Shown in pieces: positions 1-9,837 of a stretch of DNA of 64,000 bases. Each line of letters opens with the position of its first letter. The stretch's first letter is position 1. The position numbers were made by a program, and so were the translations under genes. The notes beneath the pieces are model-generated. The model searched no databases and had not been told where the DNA came from. It was given only the letters and a program-made list of their open reading frames with translations. This DNA is from Chitinophaga lutea (GTDB taxonomy: Bacteria > Bacteroidota > Bacteroidia > Chitinophagales > Chitinophagaceae). The stretch is taken from contig NZ_RPDH01000002.1 in the NCBI RefSeq assembly GCF_003813775.1, positions 1,240,001-1,304,000 of the forward strand, read 5' to 3'.

Positions 1-683
1 TGTGTGTCTTCCAGCCCGAATCCCTGCAAATGCACTTCGGGGTTGCCGTCCGGCACGCCGTCGTAATCGGCGTCGGGATAAGCGAGCAGGTACGGCGGGT
101 TCAGCACCCATATTTTACCGCGGCCGGTGAGCACGCTGGTGGCGATGTTCAGCCCGCGGATGGCGTCGGTGGATTTGTCGTATTTGCCGTCGCCGTCGGT
201 ATCCTCGAACACGCTGATCTTGTCTGCCCCGGCCACGCCGGCGGGCGGTGCGGCGGGCACCTTGTCGAATTTCACGCGCAGGAAATTATCCACGCTCGCT
301 ACTTTCAACCCCTGCGGGTACGGGTACTGGTGATACTGCACCACCCAGAGGCGGCCCCGGTGATCGAAGCTCACTTCCACCGGCTGCACCACCTGCGGTT
401 CGGACAGCACTAAATCGAGCGCCAGGTCCGCGGGGTATTTGAAATGCATCAATGCCGAATCGGGCGGGGTGGGCTCCGACGAATCGGTGAGCGCACCCAC
501 GCCTTTGAATGATTCCATGTACCGCGCCACTTCTTCATTCTCCACGGCCGGTAAGCCGGAAGCGGCAGCCGTGCTGTCGCCCCCGGTATGTTTTTTACTT
601 TGCCGGTTGCAGGCTACGGCCAGGGAGGCCACCGCCATGCATAACAGCCATCGTGTGAGGCTTTCTCGCTTGTTGATATTCAT
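1..683 (-). CDS. PVC-type membrane-bound dehydrogenase-like lipoprotein (3' end outside window)
   Basis: I read this frame directly from an ATG at 683-681; it stays open to the window edge (about 227 residues visible). The N-terminus (MNINKRESLTRWLL... then VACNRQ) is a lipoprotein signal with Cys at about residue 25. The visible part carries FDHRGRLWVVQYHQYPYP, SVFEDTDGDGKYD and VLNPPYLLAYPD, which I recognise from the beta-propeller of membrane-bound dehydrogenase-like proteins (DUF7133/PVC type) that usually also carry HEAT repeats and a cytochrome c domain further on; those parts are not visible here. It starts 4 bp after the lyase stop codon, so it is probably cotranscribed with the PL8 lyase and the SusC/D genes. 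Oxidation of a sugar released by the locus is an inference. The family call is fairly firm, the substrate unknown. Confidence 0.65.
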   Translation of the reverse strand, partial: MNINKRESLTRWLLCMAVASLAVACNRQSKKHTGGDSTAAASGLPAVENEEVARYMESFKGVGALTDSSEPTPPDSALMHFKYPADLALDLVLSEPQVVQPVEVSFDHRGRLWVVQYHQYPYPQGLKVASVDNFLRVKFDKVPAAPPAGVAGADKISVFEDTDGDGKYDKSTDAIRGLNIATSVLTGRGKIWVLNPPYLLAYPDADYDGVPDGNPEVHLQGFGLEDT

Positions 684-687
684 TAAC

Positions 688-3600
688 TCAGTGTTTTACA
701 AACATGCTTTTTTCATGCAGCCCGCCGCCCCGCAGCACCAGCACGTAAGTACCGGGCAAAAGGCCCGAAACATCGGTGGTATGGCGGTTGAAGCCGGCGG
801 TGAGGGGGATCTGTTTCGTATGCACCAGCGCCCCGCCCATGCTGAAGATTTTTATTTCCGCGTTCCCGGCGCCGGCGGCGGTAAACTCCAGTTCCATGTT
901 TTTACTGGCCGGGTTGGGGAATATTTTGAATGATCTGGTGGTTGCCTTTTCCGGCACGGCCTGTTTACTGGCGGCCTGTTCGGATAGCGGTGTTATTTTC
1001 CGCAGCCGGATGGTCTGCGAAAAACCATGCTCCAGCACGAAGCTGGCGGTCAGCGTGCTGGCCTGGCTCGTCACCGTAGCGTTGAAGGGATTGTCGATCA
1101 CTTCCCATTGCCCGTCCAGCACCAATGTCACCGGTCGCGGTTGCGTGCGCCAGTAATAATCGTACGCGGTTTCGGTTTTGATGTTCATATCGGGGGAATT
1201 GACGGTCAGCGTCAGTTCGTCGCCTTCTTCGCGAACACCGGCCATGCACACGGACGACACGCTTTTGATATACCCTGTATTTACGGCGGTGTTGGCGGCG
1301 AAGAACACATACGCGGTGAGCGAGCCGGGCAGGTATTTCACCACGTGCATTGCCCCGGTCTGTTTCAGTACCTGGTAAACGGTGCCGCCGGTCAGCACGG
1401 GAACCAGCGCTTCCATGGCGGCGGGCGTGGTGCCGGGCACCGTCACATAATGATACTGGCTGTCTGTGGGGTTCACGCCGTGATTCAGCCAGGCTTTGCT
1501 GGCATAGGCGGAATCATAGGCAGTGGGCAGGCTGAGGTTCGTGGCGTTTTCTTTCGGCGTGGTCTGTTTCAGCCGCACCACCTGCACGGAATGGTTGCCG
1601 GCGGGAACGTAAAAGCCGGTGGATTGCGCGTTCAGCAGCCAGAGGCCGGACGTTTCCGTATCGTAAGTCTGATCGTACGCCGCATCGGATACCGGTGTGG
1701 TGGAATTGATATAGATGGATGGATGAGCGGGGTTGATGGTGGTGCTGTTAACGGTCTGGAAAAGGTTGGTGGCCACATTGCCCAAACCGTTGCTGGCAGA
1801 GATACCGCTGCCGAGGCATACCAGTATGGTGTCGAAGGCGAACACGGATTTCCTGGATTTCAGCCGCGAGGGGCTATAGTTCACGCTCGCCTTTTCGTCG
1901 AAATTAAAACCGAAGATGCCTTCCTGCCCCAGCGACAAGGAGCCCGCAAAGTTGTTGTTCTGGAATTCCATGGCAGTGCCGGTCACGGATGGCTTCAACT
2001 TCAGAAAGTCCGGGAAGTGCACGGTAGTGGCGCCGGGCATTACATTCCAGTCCCAGCCCTTGCCGGCCGCGACGTATCCCGTAGCCGCCAATGTGCCGCC
2101 GTACAGCACTTCCAGCGTTCCGTAGCTCTGGTAGCGGCCATACCGGTTTTCGCTGGTGTAGATCTCCGCCCCGAAAATCTTGCTGGTAAACCCGCGCATC
2201 ACCGCCACCCAGTTTCTTTTCCGCTGGATGCCCACCGCGCCGTAGTTATACTGGTGAAACCCGTCGATCGATACCGGCGCCACGGGGAATTTATTGACGC
2301 CCGTCACATGGTTGTAAATGCCGCCCATCACGGGGTCGGCCGTCGTGCCTTTGATGTCGCCGCCGATCTCCACGAACCGCTCGAACTGGGTGAGGTTCAC
2401 AGGCAGATTCGTGGGAAAGGGATTGCGGCCGGATTCGGCATGCGCGAAAATCACGCCTTTGGAAGAGGCGGCCAGCAGGTATTTTATCCCGGCGCTCATG
2501 TTGTTGTAGGCGGAAAGATCGACCCGGTACACCGTGCCTCTCAGCTGGTAACAGACATCCGCCCAGCGGCCCCAGGCGCCCATGTAACTGGTGTGGTGCG
2601 AACCGTGGTGATACCCCACCCCGTCCGGCTTGATGCCGTCGCGGCCGCCGATACCGGGCACGGTATTGCGCTCCATGAACCGTTTCGCGAGTTTCACATC
2701 GCGCACGGCCTGGTTGGAATCGGGTTCCGCCAGCGCGAGTTCGAAAAGGAAAGGCGTCCGGAGATTGAGATAATCCACACTGTAGCCTTCGGTGTAGGTT
2801 GCGCCGTAAGTAACGCTGAATTCGTTCGCCCACTTCAGCATGGCCAGCACCTCCGCGCGCATGGCGGGCGGATAATAAGGCAACGCCTCCAGGAAACCGA
2901 CGGGGAATGTACGGGCGGGCGGATAGTCGTTGGTCTGGGTGATGATGCGGCCGCCCTCCGCCAGCCCCTGGCTCAGCAGGTATTCGGTAAAAAGCACCAG
3001 CTTCGCCGCCGCATCGGTATCGTTCAGTTTGTCCGCCGCCCTGGCCAGCGTGCCGCAGTGCTTCGACAGGTTCAGCAGCGTGGCCGTGGTATAGATATCG
3101 GGAATGCCGTTGCCCCGGATGCTGCCGTCGGTGTTATAGGAGATATTGCAGGCCAGTACAAAATTCTTGGCGGCATCCACTTCCGTGCCGGAGGGAGTTG
3201 TTCGCACGCGCGGAAAACGCGGCCGCAATACGGCCAGGTCTGCCACCTCCGTGGCGGAAGCGGCGGTCACGGGAATATCCGGCCCGTTCTTCCAGTTTTC
3301 CAGTATGTTCAGGTAGGGCGCATTGGTGACGTGTTTCCGGAAATAGGTATAGTCCGGCCACATATGCGGCCCCGGTATGCGCACCTCGGTATTCCCGATC
3401 AGCGTGGCCTCGTCGATGTGAATGGTGCAGGTGGTACTGCTGCTCACCGGTTTGAAGATGATCTTCATCTCGTTGAGCTGGAACTGCGCCGCCGCAATAC
3501 CGCCCGTGTAGTCGTAATAGTAAGAACGGTGGTATTCCCGCCACCCTTTGTAATTCAGTAACATCTTCCCCTGCCGCTGCACCGTGCCGGTTCCGTCGGC

Positions 3601-3912
3601 AAACTGGAAAATGAGGGTGTCTTCGGAAACTGCCGGGGAATGAATAAAAATGCGCGCGGTAGCGGACGCGGCGGCATTCACTTCCGAAGAAGGGATCGCC
3701 AGGTTGACCGCATGAATGTAATCCCCGCTTGCCGCCTGCCAGATCAGCGCCTGCCCGTTTTTAACATGCAGGGAACTTAAAGCCAGCGCACTGGTTGAAC
3801 TGGTTTGCCAGTTCGACGGCAGGGTATCGTCGAACGATACAAAACGTTGCTGCGACAGCACTTCGCCACCTGTTGCCAACACCACGAACGCCATCAGTAA
3901 AATTTTTTTCAT
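688..3912 (-). CDS. Secreted PL8 polysaccharide lyase, chondroitinase ABC-like, with T9SS type A sorting domain
   Basis: Predicted 1074-aa lyase that cleaves glycosaminoglycans by beta-elimination. I start it at MKKILLMAFVVLATGGEVLSQ, a clean signal peptide, rather than 14 codons upstream. After it comes a lyase N-terminal carbohydrate-binding-like domain (about 20-170), then an alpha/alpha-toroid catalytic part. Stretches typical of the chondroitin ABC lyase branch are visible: KPDGVGYHHGSHHTSYMG with the catalytic-type His and Tyr, NYGAVGIQRKRNWVAVMRG, ENRYGRYQSYGTLEV and GWDWNVMPGATTVHFPDF. The last about 80 residues (FKIFPNPAS... LPGTYVLVLRGG) are a type A T9SS signal, so the enzyme should be exported by T9SS and surface-anchored or released. 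It lies 103 bp after the DUF5017 gene in the same direction. Chondroitin, dermatan or hyaluronan are all possible substrates. Confidence 0.9.
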   Translation of the reverse strand: MKKILLMAFVVLATGGEVLSQQRFVSFDDTLPSNWQTSSTSALALSSLHVKNGQALIWQAASGDYIHAVNLAIPSSEVNAAASATARIFIHSPAVSEDTLIFQFADGTGTVQRQGKMLLNYKGWREYHRSYYYDYTGGIAAAQFQLNEMKIIFKPVSSSTTCTIHIDEATLIGNTEVRIPGPHMWPDYTYFRKHVTNAPYLNILENWKNGPDIPVTAASATEVADLAVLRPRFPRVRTTPSGTEVDAAKNFVLACNISYNTDGSIRGNGIPDIYTTATLLNLSKHCGTLARAADKLNDTDAAAKLVLFTEYLLSQGLAEGGRIITQTNDYPPARTFPVGFLEALPYYPPAMRAEVLAMLKWANEFSVTYGATYTEGYSVDYLNLRTPFLFELALAEPDSNQAVRDVKLAKRFMERNTVPGIGGRDGIKPDGVGYHHGSHHTSYMGAWGRWADVCYQLRGTVYRVDLSAYNNMSAGIKYLLAASSKGVIFAHAESGRNPFPTNLPVNLTQFERFVEIGGDIKGTTADPVMGGIYNHVTGVNKFPVAPVSIDGFHQYNYGAVGIQRKRNWVAVMRGFTSKIFGAEIYTSENRYGRYQSYGTLEVLYGGTLAATGYVAAGKGWDWNVMPGATTVHFPDFLKLKPSVTGTAMEFQNNNFAGSLSLGQEGIFGFNFDEKASVNYSPSRLKSRKSVFAFDTILVCLGSGISASNGLGNVATNLFQTVNSTTINPAHPSIYINSTTPVSDAAYDQTYDTETSGLWLLNAQSTGFYVPAGNHSVQVVRLKQTTPKENATNLSLPTAYDSAYASKAWLNHGVNPTDSQYHYVTVPGTTPAAMEALVPVLTGGTVYQVLKQTGAMHVVKYLPGSLTAYVFFAANTAVNTGYIKSVSSVCMAGVREEGDELTLTVNSPDMNIKTETAYDYYWRTQPRPVTLVLDGQWEVIDNPFNATVTSQASTLTASFVLEHGFSQTIRLRKITPLSEQAASKQAVPEKATTRSFKIFPNPASKNMELEFTAAGAGNAEIKIFSMGGALVHTKQIPLTAGFNRHTTDVSGLLPGTYVLVLRGGGLHEKSMFVKH

Positions 3913-4015
3913 AGCTGTTGTGTTTGGTTGAGTGAATTGAGCAAAACAAACCATTCCCCGCTCCGGGCAATGGTATGCGCCCGGAGTATGAATGCCTCCC
4001 GTATCGTCGTAAAAA

Positions 4016-4393
4016 TCAGTCGGTGACCGTCACATCTATCTGCCGCACCACTTCCCGGCTTCCGTATATGTTGGTGTTCTGCGCAATGAAATACGCCTTG
4101 TAAGTGCCTTTCTCTGCGTAGGTATATGTGAATTTTTCAAGCCTTGCTTCCGAGTTGCCTTTGACGGCGACGGACTTGTTGATGCCGTCGCCCTTGTATA
4201 CATGCCCCGCTTCACCGGAATAGAACGAGATGATGCCGGGGTTCCCTTCGAATGTAAAAGCGCCTTCCACCCCCGCTTTAAAGGTGATCGCCGTGGCTTT
4301 CAGCGCAAACGCGGGCGCATCGGGCATCACTTCTTTTTTGCAGGCGCCGGTGGCCAGCAGCAGTACGGAACATATGATGAGTAAATATTTCAT
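4016..4393 (-). CDS. DUF5017-like surface lipoprotein
   Basis: A 125-aa lipoprotein with signal MKYLLIICSVLLLATGACKK, lipobox ending at Cys18. The rest is a small beta-sandwich-like sequence (FTFEGNPGIISFYSGEAGHVY, then FTYTYAEKGTYKAYFIAQNT) typical of the DUF5017 lipoproteins and PKD-like folds found beside SusD in glycan loci. The position, 18 bp after SusD and before the lyase, is that of a SusE/F-type surface glycan-binding protein. Binding of the glycan at the cell surface is inferred from context; no binding residues can be assigned. At 125 aa it is short for such proteins and contains only this one domain. Confidence 0.7.
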   Translation of the reverse strand: MKYLLIICSVLLLATGACKKEVMPDAPAFALKATAITFKAGVEGAFTFEGNPGIISFYSGEAGHVYKGDGINKSVAVKGNSEARLEKFTYTYAEKGTYKAYFIAQNTNIYGSREVVRQIDVTVTD

Positions 4394-4411
4394 GTTGATG
4401 GTGTTGATGGA

Positions 4412-6262
4412 TTACCAGCCTGGGTTTTGCGTCAATGCCCTGTTCAGCGTGAGCTCCCGTGTAGGGATGGGCCACAGGGTGTTACGGTCGGAGATGTTCG
4501 GCCCGAAACCTTTGATGTAAAGGTTGAGGTATGCGGGCGTGGTGAGGTTGCCGAGATCCTTTTCAATGGTTTCGGACAACTGGTGCATCCTTTCCACGAA
4601 AATCCCCCAGCGCAGCAGGTCCGCTTTACGGAAGGTTTCCCCGTTCAGCTCCCTCGACCTTTCGTCGCGGATGAACTGGCGGAAGGGCTCCTGCCCGGCC
4701 GTTGCGGCGGCGGGGGCCAGCGCGTCCGCCGGTGTGTAGATGGTAGCCGTGGCCGTAGCGCCGGAACCGTTACCGCCGGTGAAGGCGATGGTGGGCGCCG
4801 AGTTGTATCCCACACCTTTCGCCAGCCCGTAGATCGCATCGTTGGCGAACGTGACGCCGGTTACTTTGCCGCCGGCGATCACAGCCGTGGCGGTAATGCC
4901 CGAACCGCCGCCACCGGTGAAGGTTACGGTTGGCGCAGTGGTATAACCCGCGCCGCCGTTGGTGATGGTCACGGTTTTGATGCCGCTGCTCCAGCCCCGC
5001 CGCCGCACTTTATTGACGGCTTCGATGGCCTCAGGCGTGGGCCCGGATATTTCGTTCTCCGCTTCGGCGAACATCAGCAGCACGTCGGAAAAACGTATCA
5101 GCGGGCAGTTGATCGGCGTGGCGGTATTGTTCTTCGGCAGCACCAGCTCGTATTCGCGGCGGTATTTGCCGGGCCAGCGGTTATAAGCGTTATTGCGGTT
5201 AACGGGCGTGGTGATGAATGTTTTGAAGTTCGCGGGCTGGCTTGCCGTGCCGTAGTTGAACGTGGCGATGCACCAGTCCCTTCTCCCATCCCCTTCCTCG
5301 TAACGGTAATACAGGTCCGCCGTGGCTTTGATACCGGCGTAGGCAAAACCTGTCTGCGAATTCTGTGTGGCCGGACCGTTCACGTCGCCCAGCGAACCGG
5401 TTTCGGTATAGGCGTCGGACCTGTTGCCCCAATATTCCACTTCCCACAACGATTCCTTAATATCGTATTTGTCGGTGATCAGGTTCATGAACACGCCATG
5501 GTAAGACGGGTTCAATGCATGCCCTGCTTCCGCATCGTCCATCACTTTTTTCGCCCAGCCGCGCGCTTCCGCGTACCGGCTCACGTCTTTCACCGGGTGG
5601 CCGGCCATGTGCAGGCATACGCGGGCCAGGATGCCGCGTACGGCGGATTTGTTCACCCTCCCCCCGAAACCGAAATGCGTGATCGGCGCCACCAATCCTT
5701 CGGCTTCCTTCATGTCTGCGATGATGCGCTCATACACTTCCCTGGCCGTTGCACGCGGCGCATCCACATCGTTCACGGATTTGGGCGGCTGCAGTATCAG
5801 CGGCACGCCGCCGTAGCTCTGCACCAGCATAAAATAATAGTACGCGCGCAGAAACAGCGCTTCCCCCTTCACTCTCGCCCGCACGGCGGAGTCGATGGAC
5901 GGATTGTTGTTCAGGTTGGCCAGCAGGTAATTGGCGCGGCCGATGCCGATGTAGAGGTTGCTCCAGAAACTCTGGAAATCCGGATGCGCGGCGGTGTAAT
6001 CGTACACATGCAGCCCGCTGAGCGGCGCATTCTTGACGTACCAGTGCTCGTCGCCCTCAAAACCGAAACGGAAATGAATGGGGTTTGAATAGAGTACGCC
6101 CAGGTTGTCGTACACCCCCGTCAGCGCAATGTTCAGCTGTTCCGCCGTCTGGTAATACGACGAAGGCAGCAAAAAGTCTTTCGGTTTGCGATCCAGTTTC
6201 TCCACACATCCGCCGAAAACCATCACCATCAAAGCGGATAACAAAATATATCTGTATTGCAT
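4412..6262 (-). CDS. SusD/RagB-family outer-membrane glycan-binding lipoprotein
   Basis: 616 aa. Signal and lipobox MVMVFGGC place Cys19 as the lipidated residue. The N-terminal SusD part (FLLPSSYYQTAEQLNIALTG, then GRANYLLANL, ALFLRAYYYFMLVQSYGGVPL) is canonical TPR-rich SusD; the C-terminal RagB part has RDERSRELNGETFRKADLLRWG and LWPIPTRELTLN. It caps the SusC transporter and hands oligosaccharide to it. It starts 24 bp after the SusC stop. Odd point: between VNKVRRRGWSS and the RDERSREL helix (about residues 426-511) there is an extra segment with two copies of a G-GY-APT-FTGG-GSG-TATA motif, not part of ordinary SusD. Family call is certain; the role of the insert is not known to me. Confidence 0.96.
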   Translation of the reverse strand: MQYRYILLSALMVMVFGGCVEKLDRKPKDFLLPSSYYQTAEQLNIALTGVYDNLGVLYSNPIHFRFGFEGDEHWYVKNAPLSGLHVYDYTAAHPDFQSFWSNLYIGIGRANYLLANLNNNPSIDSAVRARVKGEALFLRAYYYFMLVQSYGGVPLILQPPKSVNDVDAPRATAREVYERIIADMKEAEGLVAPITHFGFGGRVNKSAVRGILARVCLHMAGHPVKDVSRYAEARGWAKKVMDDAEAGHALNPSYHGVFMNLITDKYDIKESLWEVEYWGNRSDAYTETGSLGDVNGPATQNSQTGFAYAGIKATADLYYRYEEGDGRRDWCIATFNYGTASQPANFKTFITTPVNRNNAYNRWPGKYRREYELVLPKNNTATPINCPLIRFSDVLLMFAEAENEISGPTPEAIEAVNKVRRRGWSSGIKTVTITNGGAGYTTAPTVTFTGGGGSGITATAVIAGGKVTGVTFANDAIYGLAKGVGYNSAPTIAFTGGNGSGATATATIYTPADALAPAAATAGQEPFRQFIRDERSRELNGETFRKADLLRWGIFVERMHQLSETIEKDLGNLTTPAYLNLYIKGFGPNISDRNTLWPIPTRELTLNRALTQNPGW

Positions 6263-6286
6263 GTTGTAAAGTATGAGCGTCAGGAA

Positions 6287-9200
6287 TTAAAAAGTAACAT
6301 TCAGGCCGAACACCACCGTTCTGGCAATCGGGTACGCGGAAAAGTCGAAGCCCGGCGTGAGCACGGAACTGCGCACCGATACTTCGGGATCCATGCCGGA
6401 ATAACTGGTCAGCGTGAGCAGGTTCTGCGCGGCCACCGTGAGGCGGAGCCTCGTCAGGTGCAGCGTCCGCAGCAGCCTGTCGGGGATGTTATACCCCAGC
6501 GATACGGTCTTCAGGCGCAGGTACGACCCGTCTTCCAGCACCCGCGAAGAATAGCTGCCGATGGTGCCCTGCCCGCCGGGTTTGAAGTTCCGGTTGGTGG
6601 GGTTGGTTTCGCTCCAGCGGTCGAGGTAACTGGCAAACTGGTTCAGGCTGAGGCGGATGTTGCCGTTGCCTTCGAACATATAGCGGTTGGCGTTCAGGAT
6701 GTCGTTGCCGTACGACCATTGCAGGAAAATGCCGAGATCGAACCCTTTGTAAGAAAAGTTGTTGGAGAACCCGCCGGTGTGAATGGGCTGCCCCCGGCCG
6801 ATCACCACGAGGTCCGCGGTGGTGATGTCGCCATCACCGTTCACGTCGCGGTACTTGATGTGCCCCGGCTGCGCGGCCGCGCCGTTATTGTGCACGCCGG
6901 CTTTCAGCGTGTACTTCCCGGCGGGGGACTTGTCGAAATCGCTCAGCTGGTACACCCCGTCGAAAATGTACCCGTAGAACATGCCCGCGGGCTGGCCTAC
7001 CTGCGAAATGTACGGCGGGTTGTTGTTGTACTGCGTTTCGAAGTTGACGGTGGAATACAGCGCATCCTGCCCTCTCACCAGCTCGAGTATTTTATTCTGG
7101 TTGAACGCGATGTTGAAACTGCTGCTCCATTCAAACGCTTTCGTTTTGACGTTGACGGTTTTGAGCGACAGTTCGATGCCCTGGTTCCGGATCTTGCCGA
7201 TGTTCTGCTGCGCGTTCAGCATGCCCATGGTAGCGGGCAGGTCGGCGTTCAGCAGCAGGTCGCTGGTGATTTTCCGGTACCAGTCCGCCGTTACCTCGAT
7301 GCGGTTGTTGAACAGCCCGAGGTCGTAACCGATGTTCAGCTGGCGGGTGGTTTCCCAGCGAAGGTTTTCGTTGCCCAGCCCGCCGATGATCGCGCCTTTG
7401 CCGGGCACGCCGTTGTTGAAGGAATAAGAATTGGCGACCGGGAAACTCAAACCGGCGAACGCATCATAGTTGCCCACCCGGTTGTTGCCGGTGCTGCCGT
7501 AGCTGAACCGCAGTTTGGAATTGGACACCACTTTCAGCCCGCGCATGAAATTTTCCTCCTGCATGTTCCAGGCGAAAGATCCGGAGGGGAAATAACCCCA
7601 TTTGTGACCCTTCGCGAATTTGGAGGACCCGTCGCCCCGGAACGTAAATTCCAGCAGGTACTTCGATTGGTAGTTATAAGTGAGCCGCCCGAAATAAGAC
7701 GCCATAAAATTCTCCCCGCCGCTGGCGAAGCTGGAATACGGAATGCCTTCGTCCAGCCCGGGCATCTCCAGCTGCTCGTTGGGCAGGTTCTGCGCGGCAT
7801 AACCGTACGTTTCGGCTTTGTATTCCTGGAACGATACGCCGCCCAACGCCGTGATCTTGTGATCCTTGCTGAAGTTCGTGGTGTAGGTCACCGTGTTGTC
7901 GTTCGACCAGATGTTGGTTTCCGTAAAAATCACGGAACCGTTCACCCCGCGCACGTTCCGCGGGTTGAGCGGGCTGCCCTGCACGGTTTTCGAATTATAG
8001 AACACGTCGCCCCTTCGCTGGCGGTTCGACATGGAGCCGGCGAAACGGAACACCAGGTTGCTGAGGGGTGAATACGTCACGTAGGCATTGGCCAGGAAGT
8101 CGGACGTTCTGCTTTTATTGTATTCGTTGTTGTTGGTCGTAATGGGGTTCAGCCGGATGTCGTACTGGTTGAGGAAAGCCATGTCGCCGTCGTCGTCCTG
8201 CAAGTCCGTGTTCGGGTCGCCGGCCACGGGGCGGTACCCCCAGGCCCTCGATAACAGGTAGGTGGTGAACGACGGCCCGTTGCCTTCCGCCAGCGGCTGG
8301 CCGAAGGTGGTGAGCCGGCTGTAGTTGGCCGTGAGGCCCGCCTTGAACTGGCGGCCGATACTCTGGTCGATCGACACACGGCCCTGGTAGCGGCTGTAGC
8401 CGGAGTTGATGACGATGCCCTCCTGGTCGTACACCGACCCGGAAATCGAATAGCGCGTTTGCCCCGAGCCGCCTCTCACCGCAATGTTGCCGATGGAGAT
8501 GGGCGACTGGCGGAACACCTGGTCCTGCCAGTCGATCCCCTGCACATCCTTGTACGATTCGAGCGTTCTGCCGTTCTGGAAATAGGTGGCTGCCGCGGAA
8601 GTTTTATTCAGTTCGTTCTGGTATTTCACAAAATCATAAGCGCCCATCACCTCCATCTGTTTCTGCGCTTGCTGGATGCCGTGCGACAGATTGAGCGTCA
8701 CCACCGGCTTGCCGATCTTTCCTTTTTTGGTTTCCACGAGTATCACCCCGTTGGCCGCGCGGGAGCCGTAAATGGCCGTCGCGGAAGCGTCTTTCAGGAT
8801 GCTGATGCTTTCGATGTCGTCGGGGTTCAGCATCCCGTCTTCCGGGTCTTCGATCGGGAACCCGTCTATCACATACAATGGAGAATTACTCTGTGTGAGG
8901 GAGTTGGCGCCCCTGATCACGATGCCCATGCCTTTGCCCGGCTGGCCGTCCTGCGACGATACCTGCACCCCGGCGATGCGCCCTGCCAGCGCTTCCGTAA
9001 AGGAGGCCACCGGCGCTTTGGAGAGATCGGCCATGTTCACCTGGCCCACCGAACCCGTGAGGTCCGTTTTTTTCACGGTGCCGTAAGCCACCACCACTTC
9101 CACCTGGCCGAGGGTGTTCGACGACTGGCGGAGGCGGATGTTACCCAGGTTCAGTTCCTGCGAACCGGTAACGGTGAGCGGGTGCCGTACCGACTGGTAA

Positions 9201-9760
9201 CCCAGGCAGCTGATCTCCAGCACATAACTGCCCGGCGCTACGCCGCTGATCAGGAATGCGCCGCGCTGGTTGGTGGAGGTGCCTTTGTTGCCCGGCATCA
9301 GGCGCACCGTGGCCCTTTCCACCGGGGCGTTGGCGCTGTCGAGCACGATGCCCGTCACATTGCCCGCCGCGGCGGGGTTTTGCGCGGGAATACCGTCTTC
9401 TTTTTTGCGGTAGATGAGGATGGTTTTGTTGTTGATCTCATAACCCAGCGGCTGGCCCGTCAATGCCAGGTCGAGCAGCTGCGGCAGCGGCATGTTCACC
9501 GCGTTGAGCGAAACGGGGCGACTGTTTTCCAGCACCTTTTTGTTGCTGAAGATCACGTAACCCGTCTGTTTTTCGATGAGGTGGAATACTTTCGTCAACG
9601 GCATGTTATTGCCGGAAATGGTCACTGCCTGCGCCATGTTTTTCCCCGACACGTGCAGGAAAAAGAGCAGCATTAGGTAAGCGGTGTATCTCATAACCCG
9701 GAGCATTTGACTGCAGGGGCCGGGCATAATACGGCCGCTGCAAATGGCATTAAATTGCAT
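6287..9760 (-). CDS. SusC/RagA-family TonB-dependent receptor with signalling STN domain
   Basis: 1157 aa from the first ATG; internal starts at 9706 (Met19) and 9694 (Met23, MRYTAYLMLLFFLHVSG) would equally leave a signal peptide. I keep the long form because Chitinophaga receptors often carry such leaders. Domains in order: signal to about 44; STN domain about 50-115 (TKVFHLIEKQTGYVIFSNKK); carboxypeptidase-regulatory-like domain about 133-215 (SGVAPGSYVLEISCLGYQSV); plug about 225-345 with the SusC hallmark SPLYVIDGFPIEDPEDG; 22-strand barrel to the end, closing TVVFGLNVTF. It imports oligosaccharides with SusD. The STN domain fits the FecR and ECF sigma genes just upstream: substrate binding would be signalled to FecR, releasing the sigma factor. 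Confidence 0.96.
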   Translation of the reverse strand: MQFNAICSGRIMPGPCSQMLRVMRYTAYLMLLFFLHVSGKNMAQAVTISGNNMPLTKVFHLIEKQTGYVIFSNKKVLENSRPVSLNAVNMPLPQLLDLALTGQPLGYEINNKTILIYRKKEDGIPAQNPAAAGNVTGIVLDSANAPVERATVRLMPGNKGTSTNQRGAFLISGVAPGSYVLEISCLGYQSVRHPLTVTGSQELNLGNIRLRQSSNTLGQVEVVVAYGTVKKTDLTGSVGQVNMADLSKAPVASFTEALAGRIAGVQVSSQDGQPGKGMGIVIRGANSLTQSNSPLYVIDGFPIEDPEDGMLNPDDIESISILKDASATAIYGSRAANGVILVETKKGKIGKPVVTLNLSHGIQQAQKQMEVMGAYDFVKYQNELNKTSAAATYFQNGRTLESYKDVQGIDWQDQVFRQSPISIGNIAVRGGSGQTRYSISGSVYDQEGIVINSGYSRYQGRVSIDQSIGRQFKAGLTANYSRLTTFGQPLAEGNGPSFTTYLLSRAWGYRPVAGDPNTDLQDDDGDMAFLNQYDIRLNPITTNNNEYNKSRTSDFLANAYVTYSPLSNLVFRFAGSMSNRQRRGDVFYNSKTVQGSPLNPRNVRGVNGSVIFTETNIWSNDNTVTYTTNFSKDHKITALGGVSFQEYKAETYGYAAQNLPNEQLEMPGLDEGIPYSSFASGGENFMASYFGRLTYNYQSKYLLEFTFRGDGSSKFAKGHKWGYFPSGSFAWNMQEENFMRGLKVVSNSKLRFSYGSTGNNRVGNYDAFAGLSFPVANSYSFNNGVPGKGAIIGGLGNENLRWETTRQLNIGYDLGLFNNRIEVTADWYRKITSDLLLNADLPATMGMLNAQQNIGKIRNQGIELSLKTVNVKTKAFEWSSSFNIAFNQNKILELVRGQDALYSTVNFETQYNNNPPYISQVGQPAGMFYGYIFDGVYQLSDFDKSPAGKYTLKAGVHNNGAAAQPGHIKYRDVNGDGDITTADLVVIGRGQPIHTGGFSNNFSYKGFDLGIFLQWSYGNDILNANRYMFEGNGNIRLSLNQFASYLDRWSETNPTNRNFKPGGQGTIGSYSSRVLEDGSYLRLKTVSLGYNIPDRLLRTLHLTRLRLTVAAQNLLTLTSYSGMDPEVSVRSSVLTPGFDFSAYPIARTVVFGLNVTF

Positions 9761-9837
9761 ACATTTACGTTGATTTGGTTGATTAATAAGCAGTCTGCCA
9801 CGACTGTCCGTTTCAGTTGATCGCCAGATCGCCGATG

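Noticed and set aside
439..933. Plus-strand open frame of 164 codons near the left end
   Set aside because: It runs antisense across the junction of the dehydrogenase-like gene and the lyase C-terminal signal; no ribosome site or similarity.
1027..3561. Long plus-strand open frame (844 codons) opposite the PL8 lyase
   Set aside because: It is antisense to a clearly recognised enzyme, rich in His, Gly, Arg and Val as expected from the reverse strand of GC-rich codons, with no domain or signal.
4427..8071. Two long plus-strand open frames (553 and 604 codons) opposite SusD and SusC
   Set aside because: Shadow frames of strongly conserved genes; no similarity and low-complexity composition.
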